Shown here in pieces: positions 7,705 to 15,374 of a stretch of DNA of 21,559 bases. The DNA is from an uncultured Lachnospiraceae bacterium (lineage in GTDB: Bacteria; Bacillota; Clostridia; Lachnospirales; Lachnospiraceae). Numbering within the stretch: position 1 is the stretch's first letter; each line of letters begins with the position of its first letter. The DNA lies in the NCBI GenBank assembly GCA_910585825.1, contig CAJUEY010000041.1, forward strand, positions 1 through 21,559, read 5' to 3'. The notes beneath the pieces were generated by a model, which saw only the letters and a program-made list of their open reading frames with translations, was not told where the DNA came from and did no database searches. The translations under genes were made by a program, and so were the position numbers.

Positions 7705-9885
7705 TTATTTTGCCTTTGCTATCTTTACATTCATATCCAATGTCTGACTCTCTTTATAAGGACGGAACAGCAGATAAAGAAATGCCGCTATGATAATCAC
7801 TGCCGCAACTGTTCCGATTCCAAATGTTCCAAGCGCAACAAATGTTCCGATCTGATATACACAAAGTGATACGACATAAGCCAAAATCGTCTGATAACCA
7901 ATGGCAAACCAGAACCATTTCCGGTTATTCATCTCTCGCTTAATAGCTCCCATTGCTGCAAAACAAGGCGCGCAGAGAAGGTTAAATACGAGGAAGGAAT
8001 ATGCCGCAGCTGCCGTCATCGCACTTGCAAGCGTTGCCCATATCTCCGCTCCGTCTTCTGCTACCTCTGCATATCCAAAGAGAATACCGAAGGTGGATAC
8101 AACGTTTTCTTTTGCAATCAGTCCGGTTACTGCCGCAACTGCCATTTTCCAGTCTCCCCATCCAAGAGGAGCAAAAATTGGAGCGATCACTCCGCCGATT
8201 GCCGCCAAAATACTATTGTCAAGTTCTTCAGCCTCCAACATGCTAAAGCTGCCGTCGATCCAGCCAAAGCCCTGTAAGAACCAAAGCACAATTGCCGACA
8301 AAAGAATAATTGTCCCCGCTTTTTTAATAAAGGACCAGCCTCGCTCCCACATACTTCTCAAAACGTTTCCAACCGTGGGAAGGTGGTATGCCGGAAGCTC
8401 CATAACGAAAGGCGCCGGCTCTCCCGCAAACATTTTTGTCTTTTTCAAAATAATACCGGAGCAGATTACTGCTGCAATTCCCACAAAAAAGGCACTAAAG
8501 GACACCCAGCCGGAATTTCCGAAAAATGCACCTGCAATCAATGCAATAATCGGGAGTTTTGCTCCACAGGGAATAAATGTGGTGGTCATAATTGTCATTT
8601 TGCGGTCTCTGTCATTTTCAATGGTTCTCGACGCCATAACACCGGGAACACCGCATCCTGTTCCGATCAGCATCGGAATAAAGGATTTTCCGGAAAGACC
8701 GAATTTGCGGAAAATACGATCCATAATAAATGCAACTCTTGCCATATATCCGCATGCCTCTAAAAACGCCAGGAAAATAAACAGTACAAGCATCTGCGGC
8801 ACAAATCCAAGCACAGCGCCCACACCGCCGATAATGCCGTCTAAGATCAATCCCTGCAGCCAGTCAGCACATCCAATCGCATTCAATCCGCTCTCTACAA
8901 TTACCGGAATACCGGGAATTTCAAGTCCGAACAAACTCCAGCCCTCTCCAAACACGTCGTCGTTTGCCCAGTCCGTCGCCCATGTTCCTACCGTAGTTAC
9001 AGATACATAATACACCAAAAACATGACTGCCGCAAAGATAGGAAGCGCAAAAATCCGATTTGTAACAATTCTATCGATTTTATCTGAAACAGATAATGTC
9101 TCCTTTTTATTTTTCGTACAGCAGCTGCCAATCATGGACGATATATACTCATATCGTTCATTTGTAATAATGCTTTCTGTATCATCATCAAACGTTTCTT
9201 CCAATGCCTTGATTTCCGCAGATACATCCGGCGCCTGTTTCATCTGACCGGCAATTTTATCATCCTTTTCCAACAGTTTAATTGCAAAAAATCTTTTCTG
9301 GCTTTGTTCCACAGCAGAATTAATCTTATCTTCTACTGCATGGATCGCTTTCTCCACTTCTTCATGAAATTTATGCACCGGTGCAGATACCGTTTTCTTC
9401 TGCGCCAAAGCAACCGCCTTTTCTGCAGCTTTTTCAATTCCGGTTCCTTTTAATGCAGAAATTTCCACTGCCTCACAGCCCAATTCTCTGCTCAGCTTAT
9501 CAATATGTATCTGATCGCCGTTTTTTTCCAGAATGTCTATCATATTGACAGCCATAACAACGGGAATGCCAAGCTCCATAATCTGTGTGGACAAATACAG
9601 ATTACGCTCAATGTTGGTGCCGTCTATAATATTGATAATGGCATCCGGCCGCTCCGTAATCAGATAATTTCTTGCTACTACTTCTTCTAATGTGTATGGG
9701 GACAATGAATAGATGCCCGGCAAATCCATAATGACGACGTCTTTATGCCCCTTTAACTTTCCTTCTTTTTTCTCTACGGTTACTCCCGGCCAGTTTCCTA
9801 CAAACTGATTGGAACCTGTAAGCGCATTAAATAATGTAGTTTTACCGCAGTTTGGATTTCCTGCTAACGCTATCTTAATTGCCAT
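7705..9885 (-). CDS. feoB: Ferrous iron transport protein B
   Basis: 726 residues. The N-terminal G domain shows G1 GNPNCGKTT (9-17), the switch segment GNWPGVTVEKK, G3 DLPG (54-57) and G4 NMID (114-117). A helical region follows, then a membrane core from about residue 275 containing the Gate motifs, for example GYMARVAFIMDR, PMLIGTGCGVPG and TTTFIPCGAKLPI, with the conserved cysteines of FeoB. It moves Fe2+ across the cytoplasmic membrane with GTP binding as a control. The C-terminus ends in a further hydrophobic helix and a short basic tail. ATG 9885 follows GTAGGAGGAGTGAGG. It is downstream of two feoA genes and upstream of the Cys-rich peptide. A TTAG-N6-CTAA palindrome lies 42 bp before its start. 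Confidence 0.97.
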   Translation of the reverse strand: MAIKIALAGNPNCGKTTLFNALTGSNQFVGNWPGVTVEKKEGKLKGHKDVVIMDLPGIYSLSPYTLEEVVARNYLITERPDAIINIIDGTNIERNLYLSTQIMELGIPVVMAVNMIDILEKNGDQIHIDKLSRELGCEAVEISALKGTGIEKAAEKAVALAQKKTVSAPVHKFHEEVEKAIHAVEDKINSAVEQSQKRFFAIKLLEKDDKIAGQMKQAPDVSAEIKALEETFDDDTESIITNERYEYISSMIGSCCTKNKKETLSVSDKIDRIVTNRIFALPIFAAVMFLVYYVSVTTVGTWATDWANDDVFGEGWSLFGLEIPGIPVIVESGLNAIGCADWLQGLILDGIIGGVGAVLGFVPQMLVLFIFLAFLEACGYMARVAFIMDRIFRKFGLSGKSFIPMLIGTGCGVPGVMASRTIENDRDRKMTIMTTTFIPCGAKLPIIALIAGAFFGNSGWVSFSAFFVGIAAVICSGIILKKTKMFAGEPAPFVMELPAYHLPTVGNVLRSMWERGWSFIKKAGTIILLSAIVLWFLQGFGWIDGSFSMLEAEELDNSILAAIGGVIAPIFAPLGWGDWKMAVAAVTGLIAKENVVSTFGILFGYAEVAEDGAEIWATLASAMTAAAAYSFLVFNLLCAPCFAAMGAIKREMNNRKWFWFAIGYQTILAYVVSLCVYQIGTFVALGTFGIGTVAAVIIIAAFLYLLFRPYKESQTLDMNVKIAKAK

Positions 9886-9926
9886 TTCCTCACTCCTCCT
9901 ACTTTGTTCGCCGCAACAACCAAAAA

Positions 9927-9940
9927 TTAGTTTTAGCTAA
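9927..9940. promoter_or_regulatory. TTAG-N6-CTAA palindrome before feoB
   Basis: TTAG, six bases, CTAA, the same half-sites and spacing as the operator over the feo promoter at 10556-10571. It lies in the gap between the second feoA and feoB. A second binding site for the same regulator is likely, but I see no good promoter here. Confidence 0.45.
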
Positions 9941-9957
9941 CGCACAATCAAAAAAAT

Positions 9958-10179
9958 TTATTCTACTTCAATCATTTCTGCATCTGCTTTCCGCAGGGAC
10001 AGTTCATATCCCCGAACCGTCACTTCTACCGGATCACCTAACGGCGCTACTTTTCGCACGAAAACATCTACGCCTTTCGTAATCCCCATATCCATAATGC
10101 GTCTCTTCACCGGACCTTCACCGGAAAGCTTTTTGACTTTTACGGTTTCTCCGCAGGCAACTTCTTTTAACGTCTTCAT
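9958..10179 (-). CDS. feoA: FeoA domain protein (second copy)
   Basis: 73 residues forming the SH3-like FeoA domain: LKEVACGETVKVKKL, then RRIMDMGITKGVDVFV, the central MGI/LG block of the family, and DPVEVTVRGYELSLRKADAEMI. FeoA is a small cytosolic partner of FeoB. This copy is the closer match to canonical FeoA, which normally starts with the same LxxLxxGxxxxV pattern. AAGGAG stands close before ATG 10179 and lies at the edge of the 52-bp tandem repeat, so the repeat unit supplies part of the leader. It is followed by feoB after about 70 bp. Confidence 0.92.
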   Translation of the reverse strand: MKTLKEVACGETVKVKKLSGEGPVKRRIMDMGITKGVDVFVRKVAPLGDPVEVTVRGYELSLRKADAEMIEVE

Positions 10180-10190
10180 AATATTCTCCT

Positions 10191-10294
10191 TTCCTTATAA
10201 TAGCGCATCTTTTCAGCGCATAAAGGGATACCCGAAGGGTGTTTCCTTATAATTGCGCATCTCTTCAGCGCATAAAGGGATGCCCGAAGGGTGT
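10191..10294. repeat. 52-bp tandem repeat between the two feoA genes
   Basis: Two units, 10191-10242 and 10243-10294, differ at three positions. The array fills almost the whole gap between the feoA genes and ends exactly at the stop codon of the upstream gene. On the minus strand each unit has a CCCTTCGGG hairpin, GCGC arms around TGAARAGAT, a minimal frame ATG-CGC-TGA and AAGGAA. Confidence 0.9.
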
Positions 10295-10504
10295 TTATAC
10301 CATAATCTTATTTGCCATATCTTTTCCAATGGCAACTCGTGAATCCTTCACATTTACAATCATATTTCCGCCAATCTCAGACACCACTGTTACCAAACCA
10401 CCCGTAACAAATCCGAGATTCTCCAGAAATCTGCGAGTTTCTTCTTTTCCGCCTACTTTTCTTATGACGTTGGCTTCTCCTTGTTTTACCATTGATAACG
10501 GCAT
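10295..10504 (-). CDS. feoA: FeoA domain protein (first copy)
   Basis: 69 residues with a shortened, divergent FeoA fold: MVKQGEANVIRKVGG, then RRFLENLGFVTGGLVTVV and GGNMIVNVKDSRVAIGKDMANKI. The LENLGF block matches the MGI/LGF core of FeoA. It is the first gene of the feo operon, starting about 50 bases after the promoter -10 box, with GAGGGAGA before ATG 10504. Paired, unlike FeoA proteins ahead of feoB are common in Clostridia and may form a heteromeric partner for the FeoB G domain; that is an inference. The stop codon abuts the 52-bp repeat. Confidence 0.88.
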   Translation of the reverse strand: MPLSMVKQGEANVIRKVGGKEETRRFLENLGFVTGGLVTVVSEIGGNMIVNVKDSRVAIGKDMANKIMV

Positions 10505-10555
10505 ATACTCATCTCCCTCTTGTATGTTAGATGCTGTTCACTTTTCTTTTTCAAG

Positions 10556-10587
10556 GTTAGTATATGCTAACATTCATTAGTTGTCAA
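10556..10587 (-). promoter_or_regulatory. feo operon promoter overlapped by a palindromic operator
   Basis: On the minus strand TTGACA and TATACT are separated by exactly 17 bases (10582-10587 and 10559-10564). GTTAG-TATATG-CTAAC at 10556-10571 is a near-perfect palindrome centred on the -10 box. TTAG/CTAA half-sites recall operators of DtxR/IdeR-family metal repressors more than a Fur box, so iron repression by such a protein is the likely control. The regulator gene is not in the window. Confidence 0.75.
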
Positions 10588-10648
10588 GAACTTTTTTCAT
10601 ATGAATTTTTTCTTTATTTTTTTCTTCCATATATATACAACATAAAAA

Positions 10649-10675
10649 AGGGATTCATCATTATCATGAATCCCT
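10649..10675 (-). terminator. Terminator of the aldo/keto reductase gene
   Basis: Perfect 10-bp stem (AGGGATTCAT with ATGAATCCCT) and a 7-base loop, followed on the minus strand by six T. It lies 18 bp after the reductase stop codon and separates it from the feo promoter. Confidence 0.88.
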
Positions 10676-10692
10676 CATCTCTATTCCTCTTT

Positions 10693-11682
10693 TTATCCAC
10701 AGATTTTTTCAATCTTATCCAATTCCTCCGGCGCAAAATCTGTTTTACCTACTATTTTTACATTTTCCAAAATCTGTTCCGGCCTGGAGGCTCCAATCAA
10801 AACAGATGTCGCTACTCCATCCCGCAAAACCCAGGATAGCGCCATTTGCGCCAGAGACTGTCCCCGATCTGCGGCAATTTCATTCAAAGCTTCTATCTGC
10901 CGCCTTCTCTCTTCGGTGATAGCGCTTTCTTTTAAAAATCTTCCGTCTTTCTTCATCCTGCTGTCTTCCGGTATTCCATGAAGATATTTATCCGTCAGCA
11001 GTCCCTGAGCCAATGGTGAAAAAACAATCATTCCATATCCGTTTTCTGCAATATACTGTTTCAATCCATTTTTTTCAATTGTCCGCTCAAAAAGAGAATA
11101 TCTGCTCTGATGAATGATAAAAGGCGTTTTCAGCTCTGTAAGAATCTTAACAGCCTGGTCTGTCTGTTCACTGTCATATTTTGAAAGTCCGATATACAAT
11201 GCCTTGCCGCTTTTTACAATTCCATCCAATGCCAGCATAGTCTCTTCTAACGGCGTCCCGGGATCTGGTCTGTGGTGATAAAATATATCCACATATTCAA
11301 GCCCCATACGCTTTAAGCTTTGATCCAATCCAGCCACCAGATGCTTTTTTGATCCCCAATCCCCATATGGTCCCGGCCACATTTCATGTCCCGCCTTTGT
11401 AGAAATCACCATCTCATCCCGGTAAGGCCGAAATCCCCACTCTAAAATCCTTCCGAAATTCTCTTCTGCAGCTCCATTCACCGGTCCGTAATTATCCGCC
11501 AGATCAAAATGTGTTATACCCGCATCAAACGCAGCCGTACACATATTTTTCATATTTTCAAAACTGGAGGTGGTTCCAAAATTGTGCCATAATCCCAGTG
11601 ACAAAAGCGGCAGCTGCAAGCCGCTCTTTCCGCACCGCTTATATTCCATCTGATCATACCGTCTTGTATTTGCCTGATACAT
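10693..11682 (-). CDS. Aldo/keto reductase, YghZ/Gpr-like
   Basis: 329 residues of the aldo/keto reductase fold (TIM barrel, NADPH). The opening MEYKRCGKSGLQLPLLSLG with LWHNFG is nearly that of Escherichia coli YghZ (L-glyceraldehyde 3-phosphate reductase), and so are MWPGPYG and LDQSLKRMGLEYVDIFY. The catalytic tetrad is in place: Asp60 and Tyr65 (HFDLADNYG), Lys96 (ISTKAG) and His136/137. NADPH-binding residues appear in IGASRPEQ near the end. It probably reduces reactive aldehydes such as methylglyoxal or glyceraldehyde 3-phosphate; the exact substrate is not settled by sequence. ATG 11682 is five bases after AAGGAG. It is monocistronic, bounded by its own terminator and a weak promoter. 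Confidence 0.9.
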   Translation of the reverse strand: MYQANTRRYDQMEYKRCGKSGLQLPLLSLGLWHNFGTTSSFENMKNMCTAAFDAGITHFDLADNYGPVNGAAEENFGRILEWGFRPYRDEMVISTKAGHEMWPGPYGDWGSKKHLVAGLDQSLKRMGLEYVDIFYHHRPDPGTPLEETMLALDGIVKSGKALYIGLSKYDSEQTDQAVKILTELKTPFIIHQSRYSLFERTIEKNGLKQYIAENGYGMIVFSPLAQGLLTDKYLHGIPEDSRMKKDGRFLKESAITEERRRQIEALNEIAADRGQSLAQMALSWVLRDGVATSVLIGASRPEQILENVKIVGKTDFAPEELDKIEKICG

Positions 11683-11723
11683 AAAAGCTCCTTTCTCTCC
11701 TCTAACTTCATGGAATCTTTATA

Positions 11724-11753
11724 ATCTTAACGAAATTTTCCATTTTTATTCAA
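11724..11753 (-). promoter_or_regulatory. Possible promoter of the aldo/keto reductase gene
   Basis: TTGAAT and TAAGAT on the minus strand, spaced by 18 bases, about 40 bp before the start codon. Both boxes match consensus at four of six positions, so this is weak. Confidence 0.35.
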
Positions 11754-11779
11754 ACTAAAAACATATTTACCATTTATAC

Positions 11780-11925
11780 TATAATACATAAACAAAGGAG
11801 TTGTAAAGTCTTGCGGGGCTCGGTCGGCTCCGACAAAAAACAATCCCGAAAGGGTTTTCATATATATTATCTTTTTCTCTTTTTTCCTCCCCTGGGCCGG
11901 ATTTATCCGGCTGCAGGGATTTTTG
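11780..11925 (+). ncRNA. Candidate orphan small RNA unit
   Basis: A perfect TATAAT box (11780-11785) points to transcription on the plus strand starting near 11792. The unit contains a GTCG/CGAC hairpin (11822-11833), a CCC-GAAA-GGG hairpin (11845-11854) and a strong final stem, GCCGGAT with ATCCGGC plus CCCTG with CAGGG (11890-11918), followed by T5, which is an intrinsic terminator for plus-strand transcription. No plus-strand gene precedes it; both neighbours are on the minus strand. No convincing -35 box is visible. It matches no RNA family I recognise. The strongest evidence is the oriented terminator without a gene. Confidence 0.4.
11835..11856 (-). terminator. Possible recQ terminator
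   Basis: On the minus strand an AACCC-TTTC-GGGATT hairpin is followed by six T. It lies about 70 bp after the recQ stop. The stem is short, so efficiency is uncertain. Confidence 0.45.
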
Positions 11926-11927
11926 TT

Positions 11928-13760
11928 CTATTTCCAATTTTTGATTACACCAAGAAACCTCTCCCCGTATTTCTGACATTTATGTTCCCCGACGCCATTG
12001 ACTGCTAAAAATGCCTCCTTTGTTTTCGGCTTTCTTACCGACATATCCCTTAACGACTTGTCGCTAAACACGATATATGGCGGAATCTTTTCCGCTTTTG
12101 CAATTTCCATCCGAACTTTCCGCAGTTCTTCAAACAACGCATAATCTGTGCCTGCAGAATTGCTCTTCATTTGATTTCTTGATTTTCTTGTTTTATCGTC
12201 CGCAGGCTTTTTCTCCACTTCTTTTGCTGCTTTCATCATAACCGGTATCTGTCGGAAAAGCTCTTTTGATTCTTCTGTCAGTTTTACAATCGGATACTGG
12301 TCTTTTGTCACAAAAATGTATCCCTGATAACTTAAAAACTGCATCACCTGACGAATCCGGTAAACCGGGACATTTGCAAGACTGGCAAAATATTTATTTT
12401 CTGCCATGCCGTTCTGTTTCAGCTTAGACGACTGACTGCCGTGCAGGGTGTCTGTAATCACCGTCATGCCAAACCTCTGCCCGCTGCTTTTTACACAGTT
12501 TATGATTGCCTGAGCGATTTGCGTAATGTCAATTTCCTCAAATTCTGTCAGGCAGTTGGAACACTTCTTACAGTAATTTGTCGTATATTCTCCAAAATAC
12601 CGCAGGATAAATTCTCTAAGGCAGCCGTTTGTGGTGCAGTAAAAGGTCATCTGCTTCAACCGCTCTCTGTCCCTCTCCTTTACCAGTTTCATTTCCTCCT
12701 CGGTCAGCACGTCATGCTCTGTTTCCTGATCAATCAAAAACTGATTCAGCACTACATCTTTCGGCGCATACAGCAAAATACAGTTGGCTTCCTCTCCGTC
12801 TCTTCCCGCCCTGCCCGCTTCCTGATAATAGCTCTCGATATTTTTCGGCATATTATAATGGATGACAAACCGCACATTCGACTTGTCAATTCCCATTCCG
12901 AATGCATTTGTCGCTACCATGACAGGGGATGCGTCATACAAAAAATCATCCTGATTTTTCTGCCGTTCGTAATCCGATAATCCGGCATGATATCTGGTTG
13001 CCGGTATGCCCTTTTGAAGAAGTTTTTCACAGACCTCTTCTACAATCTTTCTCGTCAGACAATATATGATCCCGCTCTCTGTAGGATGCTCCACCAGATA
13101 ATGCATAACCTCTGTAAATTTATCTCCTTTGGAAATCACCTGATAAAACAGATTTTTCCTGTCAAATCCCGTCGTAATCATCTTTGGTTTCTGCAGCTCC
13201 AATGCCGCTAATACATCTTCCTTGACTTCCCTTGTTGCCGTTGCTGTAAAAGCGCTGACCACCGGCCGTTTCGGAAGCATCCGGATAAATTCAGCAATTT
13301 TCAGATAGCCCGGTCGAAAATCCTGCCCCCACTGGGACACGCAGTGAGCCTCATCCACAGTTACCATGGAAATATCAGACTGCAGGGCAAATTCCAGAAA
13401 TTCCTTCAACAAAAGACGCTCCGGCGCCACATAAATAATTTTGTAAGTTCCTTTTTTCGCAAACTCCAATGCTTTTTTATACTGTCCCGCACTTAAGGTG
13501 CTGTTAAAAAATGCGGCATGAATGCCTGCCTGATTTAAAGTTCCCACCTGATCCTTCATCAGAGAAATCAGCGGCGAAACTACGATTGTAATTCCTTTCA
13601 TTAATAGCGCAGGCACCTGATAGCAGAGAGATTTGCCCGCTCCAGTGGGCATAATCCCAAAAACGTCCCGCCCCTCCAATAAAGTATCTATGATCTCTTC
13701 CTGCCCCTCCCGAAACAGATCATAACCAAAATATTTTTTTAGAATCTGATATTTATCCAA
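11928..13760 (-). CDS. recQ: ATP-dependent DNA helicase RecQ
   Basis: 610 residues. Superfamily 2 helicase motifs in order: Walker A MPTGAGKS (37-44), SPLISLMKDQ, DEAH (135-138) followed by the RecQ aromatic loop SQWGQDFRPGY, SAFTATAT (motif III), ATNAFGMGIDKSNVRFVIH (motif V) and YQEAGRAGRDG (motif VI). The RecQ-specific zinc site is seen in GCLREFILRYFGE and YCKKCSNCL, then a winged helix and a C-terminal HRDC domain (about 535-605, VNGVGEHKCQKYGERFL). It unwinds DNA 3' to 5' in recombination repair. The start is TTG at 13760, with GGAGG six bases upstream; no ATG fits. The upstream gap of about 90 bp is very AT-rich and shared with the divergent coat-protein gene. Confidence 0.96.
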   Translation of the reverse strand: MDKYQILKKYFGYDLFREGQEEIIDTLLEGRDVFGIMPTGAGKSLCYQVPALLMKGITIVVSPLISLMKDQVGTLNQAGIHAAFFNSTLSAGQYKKALEFAKKGTYKIIYVAPERLLLKEFLEFALQSDISMVTVDEAHCVSQWGQDFRPGYLKIAEFIRMLPKRPVVSAFTATATREVKEDVLAALELQKPKMITTGFDRKNLFYQVISKGDKFTEVMHYLVEHPTESGIIYCLTRKIVEEVCEKLLQKGIPATRYHAGLSDYERQKNQDDFLYDASPVMVATNAFGMGIDKSNVRFVIHYNMPKNIESYYQEAGRAGRDGEEANCILLYAPKDVVLNQFLIDQETEHDVLTEEEMKLVKERDRERLKQMTFYCTTNGCLREFILRYFGEYTTNYCKKCSNCLTEFEEIDITQIAQAIINCVKSSGQRFGMTVITDTLHGSQSSKLKQNGMAENKYFASLANVPVYRIRQVMQFLSYQGYIFVTKDQYPIVKLTEESKELFRQIPVMMKAAKEVEKKPADDKTRKSRNQMKSNSAGTDYALFEELRKVRMEIAKAEKIPPYIVFSDKSLRDMSVRKPKTKEAFLAVNGVGEHKCQKYGERFLGVIKNWK

Positions 13761-13848
13761 AGCAATCCTCCATATCCATGCATATTTTTTGAAAAAATAA
13801 CCAATACTGTTTTTGAACTTAAAATTTTAAATTAATAAGGAGATAATT

Positions 13849-14316
13849 ATGATTCTGACAGAAAAAGAAAACACGATTTTAAAAGATTTGCAAACACAGG
13901 AAAAAGTCTGCATGGAACACTATAATCTATGTGCCAGCACTGCCAAAGACGGCTGCTTAAAAGATTTGTTTACAGAAATTGCCAAAGACGAACAAGAACA
14001 TTATCAGTTTCTCGGTCAGTTAATGGAAGGACAGATGCCCTCCTACAGATCCACAAATTCTGCTGCTTCTAAAGCAGATTCCTATCAGCCGAAAGCAGCT
14101 TATGCCGCAGGCTCAAATCAAGCTGACAAACAGCACGACGCCCTTCTTTGCTCTGACAGCATCGGAAATGAAAAAATGGTATCTGCCGACTACAACACCA
14201 ATGTCTTCCAATTCGGCAACAGTGAAGTCCGCAAACTTTTAAACCACATTCAGACAGAAGAGCAGGAACATGCAGAAATGATCTATAAATATAAAAAAGC
14301 AAACGCAATGGCCTAA
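13849..14316 (+). CDS. Spore coat protein, CotF/ferritin-like
   Basis: 155 residues. Two helical pairs resemble half ferritin-like bundles: residues 1-65, with LTEKENTILKDL, QEKVCMEHYNLCA and AKDEQEHYQFLGQL, and residues 105-155, with NTNVFQFGNSEVRKLLNHI and EEQEHAEMIYKY. The EQEH repeats could hold metal. The middle (66-105) is a low-complexity Ser/Ala/Tyr linker. This matches the CotF family of coat proteins in Bacilli and Clostridia, made in the mother cell during sporulation. AAGGAG is six bases before ATG 13849. It stands alone on the plus strand, divergent from recQ and convergent with the charged protein gene. No clear sporulation sigma promoter could be picked out by eye. A rubrerythrin-like role is the alternative. 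Confidence 0.75.
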   Translation: MILTEKENTILKDLQTQEKVCMEHYNLCASTAKDGCLKDLFTEIAKDEQEHYQFLGQLMEGQMPSYRSTNSAASKADSYQPKAAYAAGSNQADKQHDALLCSDSIGNEKMVSADYNTNVFQFGNSEVRKLLNHIQTEEQEHAEMIYKYKKANAMA

Positions 14317-14375
14317 TTCATACCTTTCGGGCATCCAAACGCGCCTGCAACGCAGACGCATCATGCACCATGACA

Positions 14376-14426
14376 GATGCAGGATATTGTTTTGAATCAC
14401 AAGCCTATTTTACAATATCCTGTATC
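14376..14426. repeat. 15-bp inverted repeat between convergent genes
   Basis: GATGCAGGATATTGT and ACAATATCCTGTATC pair with one mismatch and a 21-base AT-rich loop. It lies between the coat-protein gene and the charged-protein gene, so it may act as a two-way transcription stop, although no T run follows on either side. The preceding stretch 14317-14375 shows nothing else. Confidence 0.55.
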
Positions 14427-14434
14427 TGATTGGA

Positions 14435-15277
14435 TCATATCATAATGTCAAGAGAAACCGGCGCTTCGCCTCCTCCGGTTTCCATGCCCGCCATGGCGGC
14501 TCCACCGTCTAATGCTGCGGCAGATGATGTGTTTCCGGTATCCACAGCCGCATATTCCAATTCGACTTCCATTTCAACCTCACGCTCAATCTGCTGCTCT
14601 AACTGCTGCAGTTCCGCCATCTGTGCTGCAGCTGAACTCAAATCCAAAGAAACCCCCTCATATCTGACGTATTTATCTGATTGGTTGTTTCTAATCTGAT
14701 CTTCTAAATATTTCATATCCGCTTCTGTAATTCTGCGCTGTTCATCATTCCGATGCATCCGGCGTTTCTGGAGCAGCTGCTGTTTTCTTGCTTTTTCCTT
14801 CAGAACCTGCTGACTCTCCTCTAAGGATACTTTTACTTTCAACCCCTGCTCTTTTTGCCTTACACGACGCTTAATTTCGTTTCTTTTCTTCTGTTCTCCG
14901 TTGTTGTGATCTCTGTCATTACGCCGTTTGAGTATTTCTTCTTCTTTTAAATTGTTCGTCTTAACACGGGCGCATTCTACCATTCTTTTGGCGTGGGCAA
15001 TGGCAATCCGCACCTCAGACTGGTTATACTGTCCGGAAGCATACGCCTGCTGTAAGACTCCTACCTTAATCCTGGCTCTTGCCAGAACAACAGCTGAATT
15101 TCTGGATTTCTTCGCCAATGCCAGCTGAGAAGAAATTTCTCTTGGATTATACTTTAATTGTTTTTTGGGTTTTCTGGCCTGATTATTTCTTGTTTTATTC
15201 ACTGTACTGCTGCGCGTCGTCACAACTGCCGCATTTCCTATGGTTCCGCCAGCCCCGCTGTTTGCCGTTACGTTCAT
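14435..15277 (-). CDS. Unrecognised highly charged coiled-coil protein
   Basis: 280 residues, not assigned to a family I know. Residues 1-20 are Gly/Ala/Thr-rich (MNVTANSGAGGTIGNAAVV), 20-45 strongly basic, 45-110 a conserved-looking helical block (REISSQLALAKKSRNSAVV, then VRIAIAHAKRMVECARVKTN), 110-205 a very charged Lys/Arg/Glu/Gln coiled-coil, 205-250 an acidic helix (QQIEREVEMEVELEY), and the rest a Gly/Ala tail. No signal peptide or membrane segment is visible. ATG 15277 follows GGGAGGA; the frame is open further upstream but without a ribosome site. It is a single gene next to a spore coat gene. Composition suggests a structural or nucleic-acid-binding scaffold; that is inference only. 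Confidence 0.75.
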   Translation of the reverse strand: MNVTANSGAGGTIGNAAVVTTRSSTVNKTRNNQARKPKKQLKYNPREISSQLALAKKSRNSAVVLARARIKVGVLQQAYASGQYNQSEVRIAIAHAKRMVECARVKTNNLKEEEILKRRNDRDHNNGEQKKRNEIKRRVRQKEQGLKVKVSLEESQQVLKEKARKQQLLQKRRMHRNDEQRRITEADMKYLEDQIRNNQSDKYVRYEGVSLDLSSAAAQMAELQQLEQQIEREVEMEVELEYAAVDTGNTSSAAALDGGAAMAGMETGGGEAPVSLDIMI

Positions 15278-15374
15278 AACTCGTTCCTCCCTGAAACTAT
15301 AAATGATTCCGTTCTCTAAATATATACTATTGTTTTTTATATCGGCAAAAACAGGCAAAATTATAACCATATTA

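Noticed and set aside
7901..9010. 369-codon plus-strand frame
   Set aside because: It is the mirror of feoB, whose conserved GTPase and Gate motifs fix the coding strand.
10655..10670. Fur-box-like TGATAAT in the loop region
   Set aside because: The segment is better explained as the loop and stem of the reductase terminator; only one half-site fits and it lies outside the feo promoter.
11811..12008. Plus-strand 65-codon frame
   Set aside because: It runs through hairpins and into the antisense of recQ; no family resemblance or ribosome site at the start.
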